From NCBI GenBank assembly GCA_023974075.1, contig CM043801.1, positions 34,602,419 to 34,666,418 of the forward strand: a DNA stretch of 64,000 nt. The letters run 5' to 3'. The notes under the pieces are model-generated. The model worked only from the letters and a program-made list of their open reading frames with translations. It was not told the origin of the DNA and ran no database searches. Position 1 is the first letter of the stretch. Every line of letters begins with the position of its first letter. The stretch comes from Chaenocephalus aceratus (Eukaryota > Chordata > Actinopteri > Perciformes > Channichthyidae). Positions 55,104-64,000 of the stretch are shown here, piece by piece. The position numbers and the translations under genes are program-made.

Positions 55104-55794
55104 AGCCGCGTTCACACTGCGGTACTTTTCCCACAAAGGTTCATGCGAACTTAGTTCATGTGAACTCTTTAGTTCTCATGAACTAAGTACAGATCGCGTT
55201 CACACCAGAATAAGTCCCTGGGGGTGGATTAGGCAAATGAAGCCGCTGACGTCACTTCTTCTTCTTCTGCTTTGGGTTTACTGGCAGGCCGCAAACCACT
55301 TCACGGCGTATACTGCCGCCCAAAGTCCCCGGCCGGAAGTCCCCGGAGTTGGGGAAGGCTTCAGTAGAAGCTGCTGGGAGTCCCAGCAGCTTCTACTGAA
55401 GCCTTCCGAGTAAATCGCCAGAGCGCCGACACCTCCTCATCTCCACCGCTCCCATGTTTTATTTTGTGTTGCCATAAATTAGTCTCTCTGCGTTTCTGCG
55501 CTGGCTAATGCTAATGCTAATAATGCTAATGCGAGGATAATAAAATGGCGGCTTCACAAAACTTTGTGGGAGTTTTACGGGGCGTGGTTTGCAATTCGCC
55601 CAGCCAATCAGAAATATAGCTCTTTTCTCAAAAAAGAGCCGCTCGAAAGTCCCTGCTCTCTAGCAGGGACTTTCGAGGGGGTAAAAAGGTTCGCATGAAC
55701 TACTTTTAGTACCGGCTCTTTTTGGTGTGAACGCGATCATGAACTAAGTTCGCATGAACCTTTGTGGGAAAAGTACCGCAGTGTGAACGCGGCT
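55104..55794. mobile_element. MITE with long TIRs and perfect internal hairpins
   Basis: The TIR starts AGCCGCGTTCACACTGCGGT and continues to about 55 bp (ACTTTTCCCACAAAGGTTCATG). The interior carries a perfect hairpin with 27-bp arms and one spacer base (55353-55379 / 55381-55407), and another with 16-bp arms and a 4-base loop (55642-55657 / 55662-55677). It lies directly before the ATG of the transposase remnant. Target duplication is unclear. A truncated copy is at 44.7 kb. Confidence 0.85.
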
Positions 55795-55795
55795 C

Positions 55796-56013
55796 ATGGA
55801 GGATGTGGAAGCGATCGTTTACTTGTTTCTTGGTGTGTGGCTTGCGGCTTGTTATCACAGCAAGAAGGAAAGTGATCACAGCCAGCAGGAATGGAGAGGA
55901 CAATGATGATGGGTGGAATGCACCAGCAGCAGCAGAGCCTGGGGTAGCAGTGGCTCAAGGTGGAGGAGGGCACTGACATCAGAGAGGGTTTGATGCGCTA
56001 CCTGAATACCTAA
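55796..56013 (+). pseudogene. Harbinger transposase remnant (N-end joined to C-end)
   Basis: ATG 55796 begins MEDVEAIVYLFLGVW, in the position where copies A and B keep ATGGAGRATACAGTCGCTGG. About 40 codons on, the sequence passes to DNDDGWNAPAAAEPG and, one frame over, DIREGLMRYLNT and a TAA, which fits the common C-terminal end of fish Harbinger (HARBI1-like) transposases (REGLMRYL). All catalytic DDE sequence is missing, so it is an internal deletion product. Confidence 0.6.
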
Positions 56014-56193
56014 ATATGCATTGTATTGTATTCATTGTATTGAACATAAATACATCTTTTTTTTTCATATACATGTGTTTGTCAAATGTTTTAAACAAAA
56101 ATGTTGTTATCTGAATTGAATATTTAGTAAATATTTGAATTTCAAGCACCAGTAATGTTGTGCCCCGTCAATTATGTTAGTTTGTTATGTATT

Positions 56194-56611
56194 TGTCACG
56201 TTCATGTTTGTTTGTTTCACTTCCTGTTTTATTGTGTACTCCTTGTCTCATTCCAGGTGCCTTTACTTCCTTGGTTCTTGTTTCCCGCCATCGTCAGCGT
56301 CTGCCCCGCCCCTGATTGTTTCCACCTGTTCCCACTTACCTCTTGTATATATTGTCCTGTCTCCCCTTGTCTGTTGTCAGTTCGTCTTGTTCGTCATGCC
56401 AAGAAGTCAGATCCAAGCAGCCATAGAGAGACCAAGTACCTTTTGTGATATCTTCCATGAGAGCGTTTTGTTTTGTGACCGTTTTGTCACTCCCTCTGTA
56501 AAGAGTGTTTCTTTGTTTTTGATCCATTAAAGTTTATTTTTCTTCAAACCTTTTCGTCTCCGGGTTGTGCAATTGAGTCCTCATATCAGTGAGTCACGGT
56601 TCCTAACAAGT
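56194..56611 (+). mobile_element. LTR-like insertion
   Basis: Starts near TGTCACGTTCATGTTTG and ends near GTGAGTCACGGTTCCTAACA. It contains TGTATATATTGTCCTGTCTC (promoter-like), CCATTAAAGTTTATTTTTCT (polyadenylation-like) and is C/T-rich like the LTRs at 5.4 and 33.4 kb. A target duplication was not clear. Small frames here are non-coding. Confidence 0.5.
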
Positions 56612-57219
56612 AAGTACTGCCCCATAAGAACATTTGAGGAAATATCAGATCATGAAAAGAAAATCTTTCTAATAAATTAAGCGAATATCAAAGCTAACTA
56701 TAAACATAAATACTAAAGTGTAAAACACAGCAACACTATATTCATAAATGCAAGTGTAAAATAGTGTGGACAATTGTAAACATGGATGGAAACTAAAGTA
56801 TCCACAACATAAATATATTAAAATATAACCTCAATCTTTCTTCTAGACATGTTAAAAGCTTGCTTGAATGGGTTATAGGTTTATTTTGTTCTCTCGTCTT
56901 TGAAATATATAAGGAATGTGTTGTTTGAGTCTAGTAGAACGAGGGTATTACAATTGAGCAATTTCTACTACATGTATTATGTATTTATCATGTATTCTTA
57001 ATACCATTACAAAATAAACATGTAATAATGTTTTAGAGGAGGACCTCAAGCTAGCAAACTAAATTTCTTGCTTTAAATCTCTTAAAACTAACTTTTATCT
57101 TATGGGCTTTTTCCTAACTGATGGTGTTTGTTATTGCTTTATAAATTCATGTATGTTTATATCTTCTCTAAATCAAGATTATGTGAATCTGATTTGTTTC
57201 TATTGGGTGCAATTCATTA

Positions 57220-57492
57220 TCAACAAGAGATAAGATAAGTCAAATAAGTACTTTATTGATGGCAGTATACAATACAAAAACATTTTTGTATCAAAAAGGC
57301 ATTAAACAATACAAATATAAAATGTAAAACTGTATTGCAGCCAGCATAAATACACGTGGCATTGTAAAAATAAATATAAAATGAACATTTTAAAGAAAAT
57401 AAATAAACAAGAAAGTACAAATGTTGCATTTAAAAATTAATTAGATAAAAAATATATAATATGTACAATAACTATTAAGGTTATTTGAAGTA
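57220..57492 (-). other. Probable 3' UTR of the Myb-like gene
   Basis: AT-rich sequence downstream of the stop with several AATAAA-like signals on the minus strand (for example TTTATT at 57258 and 57405 as seen on plus). The part near 57237 (AGTCAAATAAGTACTTTATT) also resembles a dispersed LINE-tail repeat. Confidence 0.35.
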
Positions 57493-58940
57493 TCACGGAG
57501 GATACGGGCCACGTCGGCTGCCCAGTCCCCCTAGCACCTCGCCAAGAGTGCGCAGGAAGGCTAGGTTGAAGGTCTCTGCTTGAGTGGCCTCCTCCCTTCT
57601 CAAGACGGCCTCCTCCCTTCTCAAGGCCGCATCCAACTCCCATCTCCGCTCAGCAGACGCTTTGGCCCAGTCCAAGTGCCGTTCCTGCTGGGCCATGTGC
57701 TGTTCATGGTGCCGTTCCTGCTGGGCCCGATCCTCTCCTCCTCGTTTCCTCTTGCCTGGGTGAAAATAAGATAATAATTAGCAATAAGGAAAAAACACAG
57801 GACAGGTACAGGTCACACAAGGATATAAGAATAACATGTATAAACAGAACAACAGTAAGGTGAACTAAAGAAAGTTCTGGCCCTAGATGTTTACAATGAT
57901 TGTGAAAGTGAATTACATTATGTCCAGCCTGTTGATAATGAATATTATAAATATATGTATATGATAGGATGTCACACACAACTGTACTAGCTGCTTACTA
58001 GCTAAGACTTTACTTGTAACAGAGCATTTCCACACAGTGGTATAGCTTATTTTAATTACTGACGATGGATGATCCAAGGTTTAAAAAAACAAAACACAAT
58101 TCCAGTCGCTTTGCCATTTCTATTTCTTACCTAAAACCACACGCTGCGGTGTCGTGATGGCACTCGGCGTTGGTGGTTGAGTTGGTGTCGGTTCTTCGGC
58201 TGGTGTCTGTGGTCGAGTTGGGGTCCGTTCTGGATTCGATGACAATGTTGTGGACGGAACACTGCCATCATCCGTTGTTCGGGAATGTTCCTCCTCACGA
58301 GTCCCAATGTAATCATCTAGAACAGCAAAATGACTTGTTAATTCCAAAAACTACTGCAGCACAATACTAAATAGCAAAAACAACTATAGAAAAGAAAAAC
58401 TGAACGTAAACAATGGCACATATGGTGTTAGCAAACAATAGCTCTAGCTAAGGCTATCTGCCTAGGCTATCTGCCTTAGCTAGCTATGTAGCTCTTCGGG
58501 GCTCCATAAAAGCATGGGTTGTCGAACATTAATGTAAGGATAAAATAGACTTCTTTGTTAGAAGTGAGCCTACCTTGCAGGGACTCCAGTAAAGCCGTTG
58601 CAGAGTCCAGGCCTCCCTCCCTCCCAACGTTGGTCGGTCTATGGCCGTAAATCTGGTCCAACAAGTCGAACCACTTCCATTGTTTCCTACCCGCACCACT
58701 CGTGTTATTGTTGTCCTTTACTTGGCGATATTCACTCTTCATCTTTTTGAGTTTTTCCCTACACTGCAGGAAAGTCCTCGAAAATCCGCGTTCGGACATC
58801 TGTGCAGAGACATCCTGGAACACTTTCACATTTCGAGTTGTTCCGTCGAGGTCCCGCTGGATTTTATCCTCCCCAATGAGATGTAGGAACGTCGTCACCT
58901 CCTCGGTCGACCACGGTGTGCTTTTCTTCGACGTTGCCAT
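57493..58940 (-). CDS. Harbinger Myb/SANT-like DNA-binding protein, three exons
   Basis: Accessory protein of PIF/Harbinger elements, which in studied members binds the transposon ends and brings the transposase into the nucleus. Predicted exons: 58940-58574, 58316-58131 and 57755-57493, joined at minus-strand donors GTAGGC and GTAAGA and acceptors TTCTAG and CACCCAG. All junctions are phase 1 and the join gives 272 codons including the stop, with no internal stop. Exon 1 has a Myb/SANT-like (MADF-like) trihelix: STPWSTEEVTTFLHLIGE, FQDVSAQMSERGFSRTFLQC and KQWKWFDLLDQIYGHRP. Exon 2 is an acidic then Pro/Thr-rich linker (TPTRPQTPAEEPTPTQPPTP). Exon 3 starts with a basic nuclear-signal-like GKRKR and a Glu/Arg/Gln coiled coil. 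It lies 1.5 kb from the remnant transposase. Intron limits are inferred. Confidence 0.85.
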
Positions 58941-59258
58941 TTTTGTAGCTCCTCCGTTTACAAAAATGCTGTGTATAAAAATGCTGCAAGCTTGCTTCTA
59001 AATATATATACGACGCTAGGGATGATCTTGCGCGCGATCTCTCCGACCAATCAGCAGTCGAGAGTGTTGACGTCACTAGTTCAGCCCTGGCCCTGGCCTG
59101 ATAGAACCACGATTTTATGGGGCCGGAAAAAGAGGGAAAAAGTACCCGCTAGCCGGTGCTGCACTATATGGAAAGGCCACCAAAAACTGGCCTGGCCGCT
59201 TGAGGACGATTAAGGATGCTTAAACGGGGCTACCCGCTGCAGTGGAAATGCGCCATAA

Positions 59259-60112
59259 CTAACCCCCCAGTGTCAGTAGCCTCTGAATTTCTATCCACCA
59301 GGGCATGCAATGATTTTGCCTCCTTTTTCACTGACAACATTCAGTAATCAGACAAGCAGTCAGTGCCTCTGCATCAGGTACAGCAAATGTGTTGTCCCTA
59401 TGTCCACCTAATATCAATTCAAACACCATGACACAATTCCATCAGATTAATGATAAAAACCTAGAGGACATTATTCAGCTTCTGAAATCCTCCTCCTGCT
59501 GCCTTGATATTATTCCAACAGGATTTTTCAAAGATGTTTTTCGTTGCATGGCCTCAGATCTACTTCATATAGTAAACAAATCTCTTCACTCAGGTATTTT
59601 TCCACTGGCCCTGAAAACTGCAGTCATTAAACCGCTCTTAAAAAATAATAATCTAGATGCTTCAGTAATGAACAATTACAGGCCCATATCAAACCTCCCA
59701 TTCTAGGTAAAATCATTGAAAAAGTAGTTTTTCAACAGTTGAGTAATTTCTTGCATTTAAATAGTTGTTTCGATGTGTTCCAGTCAGGCTTTCGTCCAAA
59801 CCACAGCACTGAGACTGCTCTTGTAAAGGTCTTCAATGACATCCACTTAAACACAGACAGTGGCAGAACTTCAGTGTTAGTATTATTAGATCTCAGTGCT
59901 GCGTTTGACACTGTTGACCACAACATATTACTAGACCGACTGGAAAACTGGGTGGGACTTTCGAAAACAGTTCTAAATTGGTTTGAATCCTACTTAAAGG
60001 ACAGAAACAACTTTGTTTCTATAGGTAAATAATACACATCTGAGTTGACAAATATGACATGTGGGGTTCCTCAAGGCTCCATCATGGGGCCTCTTCTCTT
60101 TAACATCTGCAT
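59259..60112 (+). pseudogene. L2-type LINE ORF2, RT part (3' half of split element)
   Basis: Continues the LINE cut at 54852. It has NKNLEDIIQLLKSSSCCLD, KPLLKNNNLDASVMNNYRPI, then after a break near 59705 [39 protein letters not shown], a stop at 60030 and [16 protein letters not shown]. The end near 60112 is replaced by a SINE before the YADD box. Where they overlap its peptide matches the 32-kb copy almost exactly, so both are from one recently active subfamily. Confidence 0.85.
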
Positions 60113-60300
60113 GCTGGGGCGGTGGTGGCGAAGTCGATAGGGTCTTGGCTTGGCAACTGGAAGGTCACCAGTTCATGTCCCGGCAAGACCAAGTGCTACC
60201 GAGGTGTCCCTGAGCAAGGCACCGTTCCCCACACTGCTCCCCGGGCGCCGTTCAAAATGGCAGCACACTAGGATGGGTCAAATGCAGAGAAACAATTTCC
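60113..60300 (+). repeat. tRNA-derived SINE
   Basis: Starts TGGGGCGGTGGTGGCGAAGT (A-box region) and has GGTCACCAGTTCATGTCCC, a diverged B box, then TACCGAGGTGTCCCTGAGCA AGGCACC and CTGCTCCCCGGGCGCC, the conserved body of a common fish SINE. It is a retroposon, not a working tRNA gene. Confidence 0.8.
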
Positions 60301-61791
60301 CCACGAGGGACAACTCTTGGGCCAGAGCTAGGGCCTCTGCCGGATCGCTGACGACTGTCATTTTGGCCCGGCCGAAGGCTAGGGGCCAGAACTGCGGTTC
60401 GTACCCCTGGGTTAAGGTGAAAACCACCCAAGGGCCGGAAGTACAGACAGCCCAGTAACTGAGCTGCTGCTGGGAAAGCAGCCTAACCCCCCGGCCCCGG
60501 TAAGGCTCTCAGGCACAGACCACCACTGTAAGCTGGTGGCTGAGTGCGGCTGCTGGAGGGGCCCCTGGGTCTGCTGGGAGTGGGCACAGGCCTATTAAGA
60601 CCCGAGAGCTGCTGCCTGATCTGCCTAGCTTGGGCAGCACGCTCCAGTGCCTACAGGGCAGCTGCCCCAAACAGCTCCCCTGGCTCGACTGGCATACTAC
60701 GGAGGACATGTCTCCGTCAGTGGTGACTGAGCAGGCCAAACCTGGCGACGAGTCTGCACTAATAAGGGCATAACTCGTTCCAATTCCCTAGACATTAGGG
60801 TAAAGGCTTACATTGATGCATCACTGAGGCCAGCAAAGAAGGCTCAGCCGGAGCCTGCTTCAGAGAGGTAGAGACAGCCAGCATCAGATGGGAGAGGGAG
60901 TTCCCATGTCGCTGTGTCGTAGGCCTTACAGAGTAGCTCGTTTGTGACCCAGCACTGAGGCCGAGGGCACCTGGCACCAGGAGCCAGAATCGGGGAGGCG
61001 ATGGCAGGCTCAATGGATGGCAAGCGACCCAGCCCCACCCTTGCCGGGTCCTGCATGGCAGCAGAGTGGGAGAGGGCCCTGGTGTCTCTCCAGCATGCAT
61101 GGAGCTCCCTCAGGTACTCCTCTGAAGGAGGAACAGTGGGAGTGAAAAGGGGCAGGGTTATGCCTGAAGAAGGCGCTAGCCTGAGCCGAGTTGGCCTGCG
61201 GAACCTGAAGCTGTAAGTGTACCAGGGCCGCACGAATAATGGCCGCCATGGAGGCGTCCTCCGTGCCCTGCAGAGAGCTCTGAGCAGAGGAGTGGGAAGC
61301 CTCCTCGGGGGTGAGCGGGGCCCCGCCCCCCCTTCATATAAGAGGTTTAGCCGGAGCCGCTAGCAGCATGGCATCCTCAAGCAGAGGTGTGGCAACCAAA
61401 GGAGGGCCAGGCGGCAAGCTAGTAGCCCCCATACCGACCCCTGGCTGAAGGGCCAACAGAAGCGACTTTGTCTGCTCCGCGACGGTAGCTAACCGATCCA
61501 CCTTAGAGGACAGCCTGTTTCTAGTCCTCTACCTGGGGGGTGAACCCATAGCCATCACTCCATCAAGTCGCCGGGAACGGTCAGACTGAGCTGGAGGAAG
61601 TTGTGACGAGGAGAGGTGCCACCTCTGCGACTCTAGCCACTCTGAGCGCCCGAGGCATGAAGCTACGGCTCATGCAGGCGCTTTGCCTGAGACACTCCCT
61701 CAGATGCTCGAGGCCAAAGCAGAGGGGGAAAGCGGTCATGGCCGTCCTCGGGCTCAAGAGAAGTCATACAGGCGCTACATGAATGAGCCAT
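60301..61791 (-). pseudogene. DIRS-type retrotransposon ORF1 (gag-like)
   Basis: Minus-strand ATG at 61791 begins MAHSCSACMTSLEPEDGHDR, typical of fish DIRS ORF1. Later frames give AAIIRAALVHLQLQVPQANS, VPPSEEYLRELHACWRDTRA, RCPRPQCWVTNELLCKAYDT and SHLMLAVSTSLKQAPAEPS. Many shifts and stops divide them (near 61700, 61540, 61250, 60900 and 60800), so it is dead. RT, RNase H and tyrosine recombinase are absent; the element is cut at the SINE. Confidence 0.7.
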
Positions 61792-61811
61792 TCTGTAGGT
61801 AGCCGGATGCA

Positions 61812-62240
61812 GCGTAGCCGGGAGCGGGTGCGAGAACACAGCCTTCCCCAGCTACCTGCTGAACGGAAAGAGTAGAGTAATGCTCCTACTCGCTGAACAC
61901 AAAGAGGGATGTAACTACACCCATGTTACCGGCAGAGGGAGCGAGAGCACTGCCTTCACCAGCTGAGTTTAAATAAAGAAGCTTTAACAAAACATGCAAG
62001 ATGTTAGTCAAGCGGCTGCTGCTAACAATCACAACAATATGTTACCGGGAGCGAGAGCACTGCCTTCACCAGCTGAGTTAAATAAAGAAGCTTTAACAAA
62101 ACATGCAAGATGTTAGTCAAGCGGCTGCTGCTAACAATCAAAACAATATGTTACCGGGAGCGGGAGGGAGAGCACTGCCTTCACCAGCTGAGTTAAATAA
62201 TGAAGCGTAACAGTACATGCAAGGCTGCTGCTAACAATCA
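61812..62240 (-). repeat. Tandem repeats of ~110-116 bp upstream of DIRS ORF1
   Basis: GTTACCGG starts units at 61925, 62041 and 62150, each with GAGAGCACTGCCTTCACCAG, AACAAAACATGCAAGATG and GCGGCTGCTGCTAACAATCA. The third is shortened. Diverged partial units are at about 61812-61860 and again at 62940-63055. Confidence 0.85.
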
Positions 62241-62313
62241 AGCGAGATCAAGTCAAATAACATAAATGTTTAAGACCAGATAACTAGCTTCCAAAGAAGA
62301 GAGCAGCACAGAG

Positions 62314-62776
62314 CCGTAGTTACAGTAGTAACCATGGCCAGTGCTTACACGGCTTAGAACTGTAGTTACAGTAGTAACTATGGCCAGTACTTACACGGCT
62401 TAGAACCGTAGTTACAGTAGTAACTATGGCCAGTACTTACACGGCTTAGAACCGTAGTTACAGTAGTAACTATGGCCAGTACTTACACGGCTTAGACCAT
62501 AGTTACAGTAGTAACTATGGCCAGTACTTACACGGCTTACAACCGTAGTTACAGTAGTAACTATGGCCAGTACTTACATATGGCCAGTACTTAACGGCAT
62601 AGAACCGTAGTTACAGTAGTAACTATGGCCAGTACTTACACGGCTTAGAACCGTAGTTACAGTAGTAACCATGGCCAGTGCTTACATGGCCTAGGACCGT
62701 AGTTACAGTAGTAACTATGGCCAGTGCTTATATGGCCTAGGACCATAGTTACAGTAGTAACTATGGCTAGTACTTA
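62314..62776. repeat. 46-bp minisatellite, ten units, with an inner palindrome
   Basis: The core GTAGTTACAGTAGTAACTA begins at 62316, 62362, 62408, 62454, 62499, 62545, 62607, 62653, 62699 and 62745. The period is 46 except for one of 45 and one of 62 with a small internal duplication. TAGTTAC and GTAACTA are inverted repeats. The rest of the unit is TGGCCAGTACTTACACGGCT. It lies on the 5' side of DIRS ORF1. Confidence 0.95.
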
Positions 62777-64000
62777 CCTTACTCTCTGCACCTAAACAAA
62801 AAACGGGCAAAATATGGCACCCTGGGCTTTCCATACTAAATTGAACGAGAGACGCAGAGGCTGGGAACTAAAATGCTAATGATAGCTCGGGCACAACGCC
62901 ACAAGCAGAACTTTCAAAAGAGCATAATAAGGGCAACTTTATGGGAGAGGAAGCGGGAACACTGTCGTCACCAGAAAGTCTAAGCCAAACAATAAACAAG
63001 ACAGCAATCAGGACAATTTAGGTGGGAGAGGGTGCGGGGACACAGCCATCACCACCAACAAGTTGACACAAACCTGTCCGTCGAGGCTCTGCACAGCGCA
63101 CAGCCGGCCACAGCTCCTGGAGGACACGTTAACAACCCGTAGTTTAAAGAAAGAAACTACAGCCATATGTACTGGTGTATTAATTAGGTGTATGCACTGA
63201 AGAGGCATCATATTAGTGACAGATTAGAAAATAAAGTTTCCAAATGCTGCCTCATAATAAAAGTCACCATTCATTGACATTAAAGTAATTTTTTTTATTG
63301 AAGGCAGGAGCTCGACTTGCCCATACAAACACATTCTACTAAAACTTGAATTCCCATGTTGAATGGTTTGCTGTTTCCAGTAAACATAACAGGACACAGT
63401 TAGTTTTATTTTACCTTTATTTACTCAGGGTGAGGACATTTAAACGTTTTCTCAGGTGCTCTCTGCTGCACGCTCACTCTGCAGAGAGCCACAGTCGTGG
63501 TTTGTAAAATGTTGTGTAAATACTCCGAAATATTTAGAGGTTAGGTGTCCTGCTCAAAGGGAGAAACCCAACATCTTACTTCAGAGAGGTTTCCAGTGTT
63601 GCTGCAACACCTCCTGTCTTATTTCTGAATATGTACGTGGTTTCTTAATGAAAAAACGCAAATATTTTTACATCTCTGAAATGTCTTTGATAGCACGAGG
63701 GAAAAGCGGTCGTTAATATTATTTTTGTTTTCAATGGACTCAAAAGATCATTACACAGCTCTCAGTAGGAAAAGGAAAACCAGAGCAGAAAAATATTTAT
63801 CCGTTAACTTATTCCAGCGCTTTCTGGTATACTTCCATTTGTTTTAAATACTCCTTTAAACATAGAAAAGCTTTAAATTACTTAACATTTTCCCTAAATC
63901 TGGTAAATATATAACCAACATTGTTAGAATTAAAACCCTATATCTAAATGTAACTCCCTTGGAGGTTTTTGTGTTTGTCTTTTAGTAACTTGAAAATGCT
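62777..64000. other. Rest of the DIRS 5' region, then AT-rich DNA without a gene
   Basis: 62777-63060 continues the DIRS-like region, with the GGGAGAGG(A/G)AGCGGG motif seen twice. From about 63200 no element or gene was recognised. TTTTACCTTTATTTACTCAG at 63408 resembles the reverse of a LINE tail. Confidence 0.4.

Larger units (their letters stand above)
54856..59255. mobile_element. 4.4-kb PIF/Harbinger element, copy C
   Basis: Perfect 19-bp TIRs TGGCGCATTTCCACTGCAG / CTGCAGTGGAAATGCGCCA, with a TAA target duplication (54853-54855, 59256-59258). Subterminal CCCGTTTAAGC / GCTTAAACGGG are also inverted. Copies A and B are short relatives. Inside are a hairpin MITE, a transposase remnant, an LTR-like insertion, and on the minus strand an intact three-exon Myb/SANT-like gene. 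Two divergently or convergently placed genes, transposase plus Myb-like, are the known Harbinger layout. Confidence 0.95.

Noticed and set aside
60113..60200. tRNA gene
   Set aside because: A- and B-box-like motifs belong to a SINE whose body follows; no cloverleaf could be drawn with confidence.
60844..61249. Novel protein-coding gene on the minus strand
   Set aside because: Peptide fits DIRS ORF1 and is cut by frameshifts on both sides.
62314..62776. CRISPR array
   Set aside because: No unique spacers: the whole 46-bp unit repeats, and the setting is a eukaryotic DIRS element.

Overview
This window looks like repeat-rich DNA from a teleost fish, probably a percomorph. The reasons are tripartite-motif (TRIM) E3-ligase genes of the TRIM16/TRIM25-like type expanded in fish, L2/CR1-type LINEs, a Gypsy element with integrase ahead of reverse transcriptase (Gmr1-like order), a DIRS-type gag, a tRNA-derived SINE, many hAT, Tc1/mariner and PIF/Harbinger elements, and long (TG)n tracts. 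Nothing bacterial, plasmid-like or CRISPR-like is present. Species cannot be named from the sequence.

Host genes: only TRIM genes are supported. TRIM copy 1 (8943-10601, +) and copy 2 (36602-38272, +) have open RING, B-box, coiled-coil and PRY-SPRY coding sequences in one large exon. Copy 3 (48040-50552, -) is a pseudogene broken by frameshifts, a 30-bp duplication and an 810-bp hAT element. Copies 2 and 3 lie in convergent inverted segmental duplications that share 5' and 3' flanks (about 35.76-38.66 kb and 47.39-52.68 kb). A fourth locus at 22.0-24.96 kb keeps TRIM-like flanks but has no coding sequence.

Layout. 0-3.6 kb: AT-rich repeats, LINE tails and a tandem duplication with (TG)n. 3.8-7.6 kb: a row of ETS-like CCGGAAGT sites, a PIF-type MITE and an LTR split by two TIR elements, one of which holds a hAT. 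8-11.3 kb: TRIM1. 11.7-19.3 kb: a mariner-like relic packed with nested insertions (hAT MITEs, LINE, solo LTR, Harbinger). 19.6-21.8 kb: a hAT element holding a Harbinger MITE. 22-25 kb: TRIM-flank relic with LTR insertions. 26.1-32.8 kb: an L2 LINE split by a 5130-bp chromodomain Gypsy whose 411-bp LTRs differ at two positions. 32.8-35.5 kb: Gypsy stub and hAT. 35.7-38.7 kb: TRIM2. 38.8-47.2 kb: hAT pieces, LINEs, and the IN-before-RT Gypsy fragment with a tRNA-Leu primer site. 47.4-52.7 kb: TRIM3 pseudogene. 52.8-60.1 kb: a MITE, then an L2 LINE split by a 4.4-kb Harbinger element carrying an intact three-exon Myb/SANT-like gene. 60.1-63 kb: SINE, DIRS ORF1, and two tandem arrays. 63-64 kb: nothing recognised.

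No clearly new biological system is established. The best candidates for a second look are the intact Harbinger accessory gene beside a gutted transposase, the Gmr1-like fragment, the young chromovirus, the inverted TRIM pair with a duplicated leader, and the 46-bp palindromic array ahead of the DIRS gag.
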